Shown one piece after another: positions 1-11,390 of a stretch of 64,000 nucleotides of DNA. The stretch is taken from contig CANTUV010000032.1 in NCBI GenBank assembly GCA_947685225.1, positions 27,659,501 to 27,723,500 on the forward strand, in the 5' to 3' direction. Origin of the DNA: Garcia nutans. Taxonomy: Eukaryota; Streptophyta; Magnoliopsida; Malpighiales; Euphorbiaceae. The notes beneath the pieces are model-generated. The model was not told where the DNA came from. It was given only the letters and a program-made list of their open reading frames with translations, and did not search any database. The position numbers and the translations under genes are program-made. The first letter of the stretch is position 1, and every line of letters starts with the position of its first letter.

Positions 1-53
<53 letters not shown>
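1..53. repeat. (TTA)n microsatellite
   Basis: Uninterrupted ATT/TTA trinucleotide run at the window edge, lying inside the LTR fragment that ends at 458. Confidence 0.95.
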
Positions 54-458
54 TAATTATATAACTTACTTTACCTACACCATTTTATACATCATGTATA
101 TGTGATGTATATGTGGGTATATGTATATTTTATATATATTGCATTTATATTTCCCATATCATTCAAATACCATATATACATTTTATCCTTCATATCCATC
201 TAGCTCTTATAATATTTTCCTTACATATTTTACCAACATATCTTCTCACTACTACAATTCCAATGTACACCAAAATCAGATATTAAATTAATTCATTGCT
301 CTTCTTTTAGCCTTTATTAATTTAACTTGTATATATTCCCATAGATACAACATATACATTCTCTTCACTTCATTTCTCTTTCCCTTCAATAAACACATTA
401 AATCCAAATACAACAATAATTATTCCAAAACTTTTAGGGTGTATTTTGGGATATTACA
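1..458 (-). mobile_element. Tek-1-like LTR, right end only
   Basis: Read on the minus strand it begins TGTAATATCCCAAAATACAC, like the other Tek-1 LTRs here (4732, 35416, 48336, 59695). It runs off the left edge, so the other end and the second TSD are not visible. It abuts protease coding sequence at 459 with no transition, so it is an insertion into N1. No ORF of note; AT-rich. Whether it is a solo LTR or one end of a full element cannot be told. Confidence 0.85.
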
Positions 459-1912
459 CGATGGACCTTGCTAACAACCACACTATGTCCTAAAGGATTT
501 GTCACCACGACATCAAATCCTAAGGACTCTGAATGCAATTCAGACACAGGCAATATGGATGCACTAATGTATGAATGAGTAGATCCCGGATCAATCAAAG
601 CAAGTACTGAAATGTCAAATAAAGAGAATGCACCCGCTATAGCTGCTGAAGCATCCGGCTACCTCTGCATCACATAAACTCTCTGAGAAGGTCAAGCCTC
701 AGCTGGCCTACTGCCTCCGGATGTCAATCCTCCTCTCTGACTAAACCCGGGCCGGCCACCTCTACTGAAACCTCTGCCCCCTCGACCACCCCTGCTAACA
801 CTAGGTCGAGAAGCTGCAGACTCAGCCTGTCTATGCTCCTGCATCTCAGGACACTCCCTAATAAAATGGTTAGGAGATCCACACCTGAAACACACAGCTG
901 ATCTACCCATCATCCTGCAACCACCCACATGATTCCTACCACACTGTTCACATACAAGTAATGAAGACCTCTGAATCACTGGAGTCAGAGCACTGGTTAC
1001 AGAAGTTGTAGGTCTCGATCTCTGCCTCTGATACTGCACTGACCTACCCAAATGTCTCTGATTCCTTTTGATCCTAGGAACAAAACTTCCTCTACCTCTC
1101 TTCATAGATGAAGACCCTGCCTCAAACTGGGATTTCCTTACCCTGGTCTCCTCCTCAGTGGCAGCTGCTGCAATACTTTGCGCTCTCTCAACACTTCTAG
1201 CTGCTGCAACAAGCTGAAAGAAATCCTGGTATCTAGAACCAGCCACGATGCAGATAATAGAGGGCCTCAATCCCTCTTCAAATCTTCTGCACCGGTCAAT
1301 CTCGTCCGAGATAATCCCACCGGCATAGTGACTCAACCGGATGTACTCAACCTCGTACTCTGTTACCGTCCGGTCGTCCTGCCTCAAATTCAAAAACTCC
1401 ATCTTCTTCATATCCTTATACTCCCTTGGAGTATATTTCAGCTCGAATTCCCTCAGAAAATCACCGTAAGATAGAGTTGGTGGATCGTCCATGGCATGAG
1501 GAACCGTCTTCCACCAATCATAGGCATCTTTCTGCAAAAGGGATCTTGCATAATCAAACTTCTCATCCGAAGTGGCTTGCAACTGAATGAATATCCTCTA
1601 CACTTTATCCAACCACTGCTCAGCCACTGCAGGATCGAGAGTGCCCAAGAAATCTTCAGCTCCATACTTTCTCAATTTGTCATAATGGCTCACCGGCACT
1701 AGAGGCTGTGGTGGTGGCTGCTGTATCGGAGCTCCCCTCAACAAATCTACCATGTGCCTAAACCAACCCGGTGGCACCTCATCAGCATCGGATCTCCCTG
1801 GCACAGGAGTAAGAGCCTCACTAACTATATCAACTCTAGCTCCATCTCTACCCTCTTTCGGAGCTACACTCTCAGCACTACCCCCTACAGACTGTCGTGA
1901 CTGAGATGCCAT
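459..1912 (-). pseudogene. gag-pol: N1 gag and start of protease (broken)
   Basis: Capsid/nucleocapsid precursor of a Ty3/gypsy element. One minus-strand frame runs from the ATG at 1912-1910 to the LTR at 458. In order it shows a charged N-terminus, the retrotransposon gag domain (around AYDWWKTVPHAMDDPPTLSY and FEEGLRPSI), an RG-rich basic stretch, a C-x2-C-x3-H-x3-C variant finger, a canonical zinc knuckle CFRCGSPNHFIREC, a second RGG stretch and the aspartic protease motif LIDPGSTHSYIS. Three in-frame stops break it (1598-1600, 692-694, 659-661) and the younger LTR ends it. There is no frameshift. A 3' splice-site-like TTTGCAG ends at 1925, 12 nt before the ATG. N4 and N5 are homologues. 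The product is certainly not made intact. Confidence 0.93.
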
Positions 1913-1924
1913 CACTACCTATAT

Positions 1925-1945
1925 CTGCAAACATAGCAGAATATA
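1925..1945 (-). promoter_or_regulatory. Putative 3' splice site before N1 gag
   Basis: On the minus strand TTCTGCTATGTTTGCAG precedes ATATAGGTAGTG and the gag ATG. N4 has the same arrangement at 37872-37888. Pairs with the donor in the LTR at 4260/4259. Inferred from motif and conserved position only. Confidence 0.5.
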
Positions 1946-2038
1946 CCTTATTAAGATCAAAGACTACCATACCAAAACATGTATCTTATGTAAAAACCAT
2001 ATTTTAAAACTCAAATTTTTTCTTTTTCTTACAGTTGA

Positions 2039-2064
2039 CCTAGGTTGAGAATCTCAAACCTAGG
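2039..2064 (-). other. Hairpin next to N1 primer site
   Basis: The inverted repeat CCTAGGTT ... AACCTAGG (8-bp arms, inner GAG/CTC) overlaps the end of the primer site. N4 has the identical structure at 37749-37774. Confidence 0.7.
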
Positions 2065-2075
2065 CTCTGATACCA
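2063..2075 (-). other. Primer-binding site, initiator Met tRNA
   Basis: On the minus strand TGGTATCAGAGCC, complementary to the 3' end of plant initiator methionine tRNA, lies seven bases inside the LTR end at 2083. It primes minus-strand DNA synthesis. Confidence 0.9.
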
Positions 2076-2441
2076 AAATAATTGTAACACCCCTATACCC
2101 CGTATACGTACACAGCATGCTAATACGATCATAATATACGTATACTGAATATAGAAATGCCACAGTATACAAAATAAATGACTCATCCCTTTTTAAAAAC
2201 TTGAACAAATTCAAATCATTTTAAAGAAATCATAAACACAACAAATGAAAATGTTTATTTAAAACGCAGCGGAAATATAACAAATATTTACAAATACTTA
2301 TACATCAAAATTCGAGTTTTACAAAACATAAGATATATACATGGTTGGCAGTATGTCTTTGATCTTTAAGGTCCACTAGCAAAGCCTCAAACTCTAGACT
2401 CTACTCGGCCTAGAGGAACTCTCCGGTTCTTCCCTGTCACC

Positions 2442-2480
2442 TGCGCGATGAATCACAATCGCGCTAAGCCAACGGCTTAG
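2442..2480 (-). other. Conserved double hairpin in LTR
   Basis: On the minus strand CTAAGCC-GTT-GGCTTAG is followed directly by CGCGAT ... ATCGCG. The same pair occurs in every complete or nearly complete Tek LTR of the window. Confidence 0.8.
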
Positions 2481-3546
2481 TGGTACAAACTGCAATAACA
2501 ATATACTTCTATGCAATGCCAATATCACACATTTCATCAATTAATACAATATTCACAAATAATATCTTTATATTAATCATAAGATTACATTTCATCATTT
2601 TATACAATTATTTCATTACTCATGATTTACATTGACACAAAGACAAGTTTGGGCCCCAAACGATACTAATATGTTATTCAAAGTTCAGAGTAACTGCTTT
2701 GGTCTTATCATAATACTCAAGCCCGTAGGCAAAACACATATATCTCTATCCATGGATAGCCTAACAGACCCAGTCTCTTGGACCATCAACTCGTCTAAAA
2801 TCGAGGAGATCCTCAACCCGGCTAGACTGTTACTTTAATTCACATTTATCATTTCACATTTCACTGTAACAACCATACTGCCATCGGACCTGGGCTTACG
2901 GGCCACCCATATCACCCAGCCAGACTCAAGGCCTAAACTGCTACAGTACCGGCTTGCTAGGAACCTACTCAACTAGCAAGTCGCCAAACCCAGAACTCTG
3001 AAGGTTGAATAACACATTAAACATAAATTCTTTTTATCATTTCTTTCTCAATTCATTTCATTATCATCATTATAGCCAACAACCATGGCCTCATATCTCA
3101 TAATCACAATAGGCAACCATGCCTCAATCATCTCATTAGCATCATTATAGCCAACAATCATGGCTTCATATCTTATCAAGATAATATACAATATAAATTG
3201 CATTAACACCATCATCATAGCCAATCACATTGAATCAATTGATCATTCAAGTATACACAATCAATTGTATTAACATACCTTTCATAATTCATCAAATGTT
3301 TAGACCCTGTAATCAATTGCTTAGCATATGTATAATCAAATATGTTAAGTATCAAATCATGTGAGTGTATGCAACAATGTAGTTTGTACTTACCTTAGGA
3401 ACAACTCACACCAATCTACAACCTTACTCTTCCAATAATCCTTCAATACTTGGATTAGGGCAACTCAAACTCTTCACAACCTAATCCAAAAGGAATAATA
3501 CACATGAGATAATAAGACTAAGGTCTAACTAGGGCAAACTCTACAC

Positions 3547-3901
3547 ATGACACGCTCACCAACACGGGCGTGTCCCTGACCGTGCCCTAAACTCACAACA
3601 CAGAAGCTTTGACACGCTAAGAACCATGGGCGTGTCACTGAACGCATAATACATTCTGTCTCACAGAAACATTGACACGTCCAACAACCTGGGCGTATTC
3701 ATGGCCGTGTCAATTCCTCACCAACACAGTAGCTATGACACGCTCAGTGACATGGGCGTGTCACTGGACGTGTCAATACTACAACTACACAGAAGCTGTG
3801 ACACGCTCAGTGACATGGGCGTGTCACTGCTCGTGTCACCCATCCAAAAACACAGAATCATCGACACGCCCAAAGACTTGGCCGTGCTCCTGGGCGTGTC
3901 A
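3547..3901. repeat. GACACGC/GGGCGTGTC dyad cluster
   Basis: About ten half-sites GACACG(C/T) and GGGCGTGTC in facing pairs, in loose units of about 75 bp with CACAGAAGC-type spacers. Same position and logic as the GACACGGCC clusters of other Tek-1 LTRs, with a shifted core. Confidence 0.85.
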
Positions 3902-4253
3902 GGCCAAAACCCAGATTCCGGCAACATCAACAACACAACCAACAAATCACTTTCTTTCACCAAAATCCACTTCAAACAAACTTAGCTCAACATACCCAAG
4001 AACCATAATGAACTTGCAAAAACCCCAAAACACTTCAAAATATACATCAACACAAATCAAGATCATCACCACAAACCCAAAACACAACCACAATATTTTT
4101 CACTTCCCACAACTTACTCTTTCCTTCAATCAAACCCCAAAATCCCAAAATCATTTGAACCAAACACTCTTAAACACATCTTAATCAACATATTCACATA
4201 CCATCCACAAACTCAACTTATAAACTCAAAGAAATCAAAGAATCAAGTGGAAA

Positions 4254-4262
4254 ACTTACCAA
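4254..4262 (-). promoter_or_regulatory. Putative 5' splice site in N1 LTR
   Basis: On the minus strand TTG|GTAAGT. The match and its place in the LTR recur in all other complete Tek LTRs here. Confidence 0.5.
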
Positions 4263-4732
4263 GGATGAAGAAACTCTTAACTTTCCAACTTGAACACTTG
4301 AAAACTTCCTTAGATCTTGAGTTAGAAGATCAAATCTCTCCCTTGTTCTCTTGTTTCTTTGTTAGCCGGCCAAAAGAAAGCAAAGGAAAGGAAAGAAAGA
4401 GAGCCACGGTAAAAAGGAAGAAAGAAAGAAGAAAAGATGGAAGGCAAAGTCAAATCATCTCCTCAAAACCCTCTCCTCCAAGCATTAACTATTAAAATAA
4501 TCCATTCAATCACATCCACTCAATTAAATTTCCTTTTAATTAATTATAAAATCAAAAACACATAAATATCTTTTTCCACTAACTTCCTTTGACTTGACTT
4601 GGGTATATGTTGTATATATTTTCATATACACTCTCTTTATAAACCTTTTCTCTTTCCAAAGAAACATATACATTAGATCCAATTAAACAACAATAATGTC
4701 AAAACTTCTAGGGCACACTTTGGGATATTACA

Positions 4733-7700
4733 TGCCATGAGGGGGCGAGAAGATGAAGAAGCGCTAGACGTGATTACAGGTCAGTTGTCTATGTTTGGAG
4801 TTTCACTTTACATTTTAATAGATCCGGGTTCTTCACACTCATATATATGCACAAAAAATGAAAAACTTGGGAACCTAAAGGTAGAACTAGAGGAAGAGGG
4901 AATATTAGTTACTAGCCCATTAGGGAGTGAGGTGATTACGAGGAAGGTAGTGAAAGATTGCCCCGTGGAGATACACAGGTGTATCTTTTGGGGAGACTTA
5001 TTTGAATTACCATTTTAAGAATTTGACGCTATCCTTGGGATGGATTGGTTGGCCAAACACGATGCACTGGTTGACTGTAAACGGAAGAGAGTTTCTCTGC
5101 ATACGTCAGACGGCGACGAAGTGACCTTAGTGGGAAAGAGGAAGGACTACCTAACTAACATCATTTCCACTATAATGGCTAAGAGGTTAGTGTAAAAAGG
5201 CTACGAGGCATACCTGTTATACGTGTTAGAAGCGAAAGAAGAGGCACCGAAGCTACAAGATATACCTACTGTTTGCGATTTCTCCGACGTATTTCCTGAC
5301 GACTTACCCGGATTACCATCTAAACGAGAGGTGGAATTCACCATAGACGTGTACCCGAGAGCTGCACCAGTATCCATCGCACCTTACCGAATGGCGCCAG
5401 AGGAACTAAAAGAACTGAAGGTGCAGCTACATGAACTTTTAGACAAGGGATTCATTAGGCCAAGTGTGTCACCATGGGGAGCGCCAGTATTGTTCGTGAA
5501 AAAGAAAGACGGATCCCTAAGGTTATGTGTGGATTACCGTCAACTCAATAAGCTGACCATCAAGAACAAGTATCCGTTACCTCGCATAGACAATTTGTTT
5601 GATTAACTCAAAGGTGTTGGAGTCTTTTCAAAAATCAATCTACGATCAAGTTATCATTAATTGGGGATCAAAGACGAAGACATACCAAAAACCGCATTCA
5701 AAACTCGCTACGGACATTATGAATTCATCGTTATGCCTTTCGGATTAACGAACGCACCTGCAGTATTCATGGATATGATGAACAGAATCTTCCACCCTTA
5801 TTTGGATCAGTTCGTGGTTGTATTCATTGACGACATATTGGTGTATTCAAAGAATCGAGAGGACCATGATCGCCACGTTAGGATCGTTTTGAAAACCCTG
5901 CGAGAGAAGCAGTTATACGCTAAATTTAGCAAATTGTATCCTTCTTGGGACATATTGTATCAGCAGAAGGAATAAGGGTCGATCCCAAGAAAATAGAAGC
6001 AGCATTGGAATGGAAGCCACCTAAGACAGTAACGGAAGTCCATAGTTTCTTGGGGTTAGCAGGATATTATCAGAGATTTGTCAAAGAGTTTTCCATGATC
6101 ACCGCACCTATGACTAAGCTACTTCAGAAGAATGCCAAATTCCAGTTGACCGACGCTTGCCAACGGAGCTTTGAAAGGCTGAAGCAAAAACTTACTGAAG
6201 CGCCCATTCTTACACAACCCGAATCAGGAAAAGATTTTGTGATCTATAGCGATGCATCCCACATCGGGTTAGGTTGCGTATTGATGCAGAAGGGCAAAGT
6301 CATTGCGTATGTTTCTAGACAGCTCAAGCCACACGAAAAGAATTATCCCACGCATGACTTAGAACTAGCAGCGATTGTTTTGGCTTTCAAGACATGGAGG
6401 CACTACTTATATGGGAAAAAGTGTTACATTTATACGGATCATCAAAGCCTGAAGTACCTGCCCACGCAGAAAGATTTAAACCTGCGACAGCGAAAATGGA
6501 TGCAACTATTAGCCAACTACGACTATACGCTTAACTATCACCCGGGCAAAGCGAATGTCGTAGCAGATGCACTTAGTAGGAAGTCAATGCAAGCGCTACG
6601 TGCTATGAGGGTAGAATTAGAGCCCACAGAAGATGGAGCTATCTTGGCAGAAATGCACGTGCGACCTACCTTACATCAACAAATACGTGAGGCTCAGAAG
6701 GAAGTTGAACAAGTGAAGAAGTGGAGTCAACAGGCGCAGGAGAATTCGTCAGGAGATTATCAAATTCATCCAGATGGTATCCTATACTACAAGAAGAGAA
6801 TGGTGGTACCTAAGTCCGAGGAACTAAAGAAACAGATTTTGTAAGAAGCTCATAACAGTACTTACAGAATGCATCCGGGAGCAACGAAAATGTACGGGGA
6901 CTTGAAGGAGTATTACTGGTGGCCAGGAATGAAAAGAGACATCGTGGATCACGTGACAAAGTTTCTAACCTGCCAGCAAGTGAAAGCGGAACATCAACTA
7001 CCCTCAAGACTACTACAACCTATTACGATTCCAACCTGGAAATGGGACCGTATTACTATGGATTTTGTCACAGGATTGCCTATGACTAGGGACAAACATG
7101 ACGCGATCTGGGTAATCGTGGATCGGCTTACTAAGTTCGCTCATTTCTTACCAGTACGTGTGGATTACTCGCTAGACAAGTTGGCAGACTTGTACATTAA
7201 AGAGATCGTACGTCTCCACGGAGTTCCAACTTCAATCATATCAAATCGAGATCCACGCTTTACGTCAAATTTTTGGCAGAAGTTCCAAACAGCCCTTGGA
7301 ACTCGAACGTACCACAGTACCGCATTCCATCCCAGATAGAAGGACAGTCAGAAAGAGTGATTCAAGTTTTGGAAGATATGCTGAGGGCGTGCGTTTTAGA
7401 ATTTAAAGGCAGCTGGGACAAACACCTGAGCTTAATGGAATTCGCATACAACAACAGCTATCAATCCAGCATACAAATGGCTCCTTACGAAGCACTGTAC
7501 GGTCAGAAATGCAGAACTCCAGTTTGCTGGATAGAATTGAGCGAGGAAAAGATGTTGGGGCCAGACATAGTTAAGGAAACTGAGGAAAAGGTAGAGATCA
7601 TTCGAGACCGATTAAAAACAGTGGCGGATAGGCAAAAATCATACACGGACCTAAAGAGGAAAGACATACAGTTTGAGGTCGGCGACAGAGTATTCCTCAA

Positions 7701-8121
7701 AGTCTCTCCTTGGAAGAAGGTGTTACGATTTAGACAGAAAGGCAAGCTAAGCCCTAGATTCATCGGACCATATGATATCATCAAACGGGTAGGTCCGGTA
7801 GCTTACCAGTTGGCGTTACCACCTGAATTAAGTAAAATACATGATGTTTTTCACGTTTCAATGCTAAGGAGGTATCATTCAGATCCAACCCACGTCATAC
7901 AAGCTCAAGACATCGAGATTCAGCCCGACCTGACGTACGAGGAAGAGCCGGTAGAAATCCTAGCATGGGAAATCAAAGAGTTGTAGAATAAGAAGATCCC
8001 ATTGGTCAAAGTGCTTTGGAGGAATCAAAAAGTAGAAGAAGCTACATGGGAACGTGAAGAAACTATGAGGAAGCAGTACCCATATTTATTTCCACCTGAT
8101 AGGCTTCGGGGCGAAGCCTAA
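4733..8121 (+). pseudogene. pol: N2 pol: protease, RT, RNase H, integrase, chromodomain (broken)
   Basis: Tek-2 polyprotein, entered in protease because N1 cuts it. Visible are protease LIDPGSSHSYI, RT with VLFVKKKDGSLRLCVDYRQ and FIDDILVYS (about 5824), RNase H IYSDAS and YTDHQSLKYL, the integrase HHCC finger (about 6850-6990), the integrase core (7050-7360) and a C-terminal chromodomain ending EEATWEREETM. Stops lie at 5016, 5193, 5604, 5658, 6842 and 7984. A deletion with frameshift near 5935 removes the CEFWL region of RT, and a second frameshift lies near 7337 in the FHPQTDG motif. Two catalytic positions are changed: RT SKID is SKIN, and integrase SDRD is SNRD. The frame ends with TAA at 8119-8121, just before the polypurine tract. 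Confidence 0.93.
8101..8119 (+). other. Perfect hairpin at the end of N2 pol
   Basis: AGGCTTCG-GGG-CGAAGCCT, an 8-bp stem with a 3-base loop, reaches into the pol stop codon and sits 8 bases before the purine tract. Confidence 0.75.
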
Positions 8122-8126
8122 ATTAA

Positions 8127-8138
8127 CGGGGGAGGAAT
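8127..8138 (+). other. N2 polypurine tract
   Basis: CGGGGGAGGAAT lies directly in front of the LTR start TGTCACGACA at 8139. Expected primer for plus-strand DNA synthesis. Confidence 0.85.
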
Positions 8139-9091
8139 TGTCACGACAGGCCATAGCAGGTATGTACAGTAATTACGTGTACAGTATTCACACGTGCTGA
8201 CAAAGTAGGCATACTAAAGAGATTCGGCTAACCCTAGACCGTTAAGCTATAATTCATTAAAGGACCAGGGTTAAACGTGTGTAACTAACATAATAATGTA
8301 TGTGATAGTGTAATGAAATGGAAACTAGAGAAAAACCGGGTGAAAACTGTGAACTGTGACTTTCTTCGGAAACGCCCCGTTAGAGAAAAACGAAGACACG
8401 CAGACTAGGGGTATTTTGGTCATTATTAATTAAAATTTATACATGAATCCAGAGTAGGAAATATACACACGAGTGTGTAGAGGACGTCGAGGGGTTGAAT
8501 ATGAAACGATCGTCAGTAGAAACGGACCCCGGGCAAACCCGAGCAAAGAAAGGACCTAAAGGGAATTTTGTAAAAAGTCGAGGGCTTATTAGTAATTTTT
8601 CAAAACGACTTGGAAACCTAAAATAGACCTTAAAAATGGAAAGTAGAGGTCGAGAGGGTCAAAAAAATATGTGGTTCACTTCGTGGAACCACACGGTTTA
8701 AAAGTTACAGACAATCAATCGCCGGAGGGTATTTTGGTCTTTTCACATCCTAAATCATAAAATTACAGCAAAGGGAAGAAGAGGGACCAAAATATGATTA
8801 AAAGAAAGCCCAATGGCTTAGGCCTTAAATAAATAAAAGAGAGAGACAATTGTACCAATGAAAAATGGCCATTTTGCCTTAAAGTGGACCAATTGGAATT
8901 AAGCATTTGTCTTAACACATTATTAGCCAAATTAGGTAGCCATTTGGACCAAAAACACATGAAAGAAGAAAGAAAAAACTCCCTCTTGAGAAGGAGGGTC
9001 GTCCAAGCCATAGGAGAAGGAAGAAAGGTGGTGATTTTCAAGTTTTACGGTTTATTATCAAAGGTTTTGGTGGAATCCAAGGTCCTAAACT

Positions 9092-9100
9092 AAGGTAAGT
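9092..9100 (+). promoter_or_regulatory. Putative 5' splice site in Tek-2 LTR
   Basis: AAG|GTAAGT, a perfect plant donor consensus, about 950 bp into the LTR and in the same sense as the element. Confidence 0.5.
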
Positions 9101-10338
9101 TCATTTCTAATCCTAATTTCAGGTTTTAATGAGTAATTTGAGAGATTAAAATTAGGGCTCTTATGGTGCATTTGGGGAAAACTTAAGTAGTGATGATATT
9201 GATTAATTAAATGGAAGAATTAAGGTTTCTAAGGTTTAATAAGGTTATATTAGAACTTAATTTGAAAAGAAATGGAAGGGTAGTGCATGTTCTAAATTTC
9301 TAGGATTTATGGTTGAGGTTGTGCTGTGAAATTTTTGTAGGCAAGGGTGGAAATAAGGAGAAGGAAGAGCTAGAAAGAGAAGGGAAAACAAAAGGAAATT
9401 TAAAATACAAGGTTTGGTACTTTACCTTGGAAGAAATACATTTTTCTTTCATTTTCTTGCCAAAAATTTATCTATGGAACTTTTGCTATGGATGCCTAAA
9501 TGTGTTGTTTGAGTTTTAATTCAATTGTTGAGTGGTATTTTTGAATCCATGTTGTGATTGGGTTGTTTAAATTCAAATGAAATCTAATGTTTTCAATGAT
9601 TTTGGTAAAAGAGTTTATGAACTCCATTTAGTCCAAATTGATTTAAACAATCAAGTTATTTTAAAAGGGAAGTGTCTAGGTCTTCATTACATTATTAGGG
9701 AAGCTTTGAAATGGGTTTATAAAAAAAAATAATAATAAACAATTTTGCACCAAATGCAAGTGGGGGCCGAATTGGTGCCCTTTGGGAGCCAATTCTGGAC
9801 CCATCTTTGGGCAGCCGGTTGAGGCAGAAAACGATAGAATTTTTTGACGAAATTTTACATGCAATTAGTCAACATATGAAATAAGTTTCCTGAAAATTTT
9901 CATCCAAAAATAAGATCATTTACCTGGTCAAATTCATGACTGAAATTGACTGAAATTTAGATGAAAACCAGATTTTACTATTCATATGATTATGCCATTT
10001 GCGTTGCCTATTTTACGCGCCGTGTTACTATTCTTTTGGCCATTTTTGGGAATGGTTCTAATGTGATTTGAAGTGTGTGGAAATGACTGGGAATGGTGGT
10101 AAACACTTGGAAATGAAATGGCCTTTAGCCACAGCGTTCGTACACGACGAAATGGCATGACTTGGTAAAAATGAAAAGGGATGTGCAAATCATTTGAAAA
10201 TTTGTGGAAATCTTGGATTTGAATTTTAAACCCTTAAGCTCTACTTGGTGGTTGAACTTGGTAGATAAGGGTATAGTGCACTATACTAACTTATGCAGTA
10301 CTGCTTGATATTGTGATTGAATTGTTATGATCTGAACT

Positions 10339-10460
10339 CAATGGTGAGGGCCATTGGGGCCAATGGTGAGGGCCGTTGGTTATAACCAGGATGGTGAGGA
10401 CCATTCCTGTGATTTGATATCGGTGGTGGGGGCCACCTGTGTTACAATGGTGAGGGCCAC
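10339..10460 (+). repeat. AATGGTGAGGGCCAT minisatellite in Tek-2 LTR
   Basis: Five or six imperfect copies of GGTGAGGGCCA(T/C), each carrying an ATGG...CCAT inner dyad, upstream of the double hairpin. Confidence 0.8.
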
Positions 10461-10729
10461 TGCCTTATCGCTGTGGTCCTGCTTTTACCAGTAGAGCAAA
10501 AATTTACAAACTATGACACGACTATTTTATGGCATAAGTTGAATTGTGAGTATTTTACAATTTTAATTGAAATCTTTTGAAAAACTTGAATTTTTTTTTT
10601 GGGAAGTACATTTTTATTTCATTGAAGTGAGCTTTATATTTTATTTCTTATAGTATTTAACATTCATATATTTTATTGTCTTGCTTGTACAAATACTCTT
10701 TACTTTTATTTCCATTGGTAAAGTACCCA

Positions 10730-10770
10730 CTGAGCGACATTGCTCAGCGAGTTAAGTTTTCCTTGACTCG
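10730..10770 (+). other. Conserved double hairpin, Tek-2 version
   Basis: CTGAGC ... GCTCAG, then directly CGAGT ... ACTCG. The sequence differs from the Tek-1 and Tek-3 versions but the pairing is kept. Confidence 0.75.
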
Positions 10771-11234
10771 TAGGTTCGGAGCAGTAGCTAACTCTTGGGA
10801 AGCGACAACCAGACCCACAGCATCTCAGGGTAAATCTCTTAGTTTCCATTCTGAGTTAACTAGTTGTGACATGTATATATATATATAAGATTGAGAATTA
10901 CTATGTTATACTGTACGTTAGTAGTATGTCATAATAATAAACCTCTACTTTATTTTGTACTAGAAGTGTGAATTCTTCTTGCAGGTTTGTAGTTGAGGTT
11001 ATAAGGGGGATTCATTGGGAGTGTATTGAGACTGATTGTGTTCGCATTGGTTTGTGTAAAAATGTTTTCAAAAATCAGAAAAACCAGTTTTGTCGACACT
11101 TGGGACCCAATTTCTAGGCAAACCTCTGGCCAAATTTCTGTAAAAACTGGAACTAAAATTGGTAGCAATATTAGGTTAGTGTGGTGCCTCTACTCGGCTT
11201 ACACATGTAGGCCGGGAAGGGGTGTTACAATTTT

Positions 11235-11246
11235 TGGTATCAGAGC
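11235..11246 (+). other. Primer-binding site, second Tek-2 unit
   Basis: TGGTATCAGAGC, complementary to initiator Met tRNA, six bases after the LTR end. A short CCGG-TTTAG-CCGG hairpin follows at 11248-11260. Confidence 0.9.
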
Positions 11247-11371
11247 TCCGGTTTAGCCGGTCCTGGGTAGTTAGTTGAACTAAACCTTAAATTTATGACA
11301 CATAGGGTTAGGTTAGGGGGTTCTAAATATGTAACTATACATGTGTGTAGTATTGTTAGTTATGTTATTCT

Positions 11372-11382
11372 AATTATAACAG
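11372..11382 (+). promoter_or_regulatory. Putative 3' splice site before leader ORF
   Basis: AATTATAACAG ends at 11382, eight bases before the leader ORF ATG at 11391, after a T-rich stretch. Motif evidence only. Confidence 0.35.
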
Positions 11383-11390
11383 GAGTAATT

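Larger units (their letters stand above)
459..4732 (-). mobile_element. N1: Tek-1 Ty3/gypsy chromovirus-type element, 5' part
   Basis: On the minus strand the order is 5' LTR (4732 to 2083), primer site, gag, start of protease, then a younger LTR at 458. The flank at 4733 starts TGCCA and is protease sequence of N2, which reads without a break at 25770-25790 in the second Tek-2 unit. N1 therefore jumped into N2. The rest of N1 (RT, integrase, 3' LTR) must lie left of the window. Confidence 0.9.
2083..4732 (-). mobile_element. N1 5' LTR (Tek-1), 2650 bp
   Basis: Ends are TGTAATATCC (at 4732, minus strand) and GGGGTGTTACA (at 2083). It holds, in element order, a conserved splice-donor-like TTGGTAAGT (4262-4254), a cluster of GACACGC/GGCGTGTC dyads (3547-3901), a repeat-rich stretch around 2750-3250 and a double hairpin (2442-2480). 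No coding sequence. Clearly diverged from the N4 LTRs. Confidence 0.92.
8139..11229 (+). mobile_element. Tek-2 LTR, 3091 bp, shared by two units
   Basis: Starts TGTCACGACAGG after a polypurine tract and ends GGGGTGTTACA in front of a tRNA primer site. It is therefore both the 3' LTR of N2 (left) and the 5' LTR of the unit on the right. It holds a splice-donor-like AAGGTAAGT (9093-9100), a GGTGAGGGCCA minisatellite, a double hairpin (10730-10770) and a short AT run near 10875. No ORF of interest, and no GACACGGCC cluster. Confidence 0.9.

Noticed and set aside
8763..9519. Short ORFs in the Tek-2 LTR (8763-9041 minus, 8884-9093 plus, 9313-9519 plus)
   Set aside because: No family likeness and they overlap each other in an LTR; nothing supports translation.
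10860..10890. TA run as a promoter
   Set aside because: A simple TATATATA microsatellite near the LTR 3' end; not in a promoter-like place relative to the rest of the LTR.
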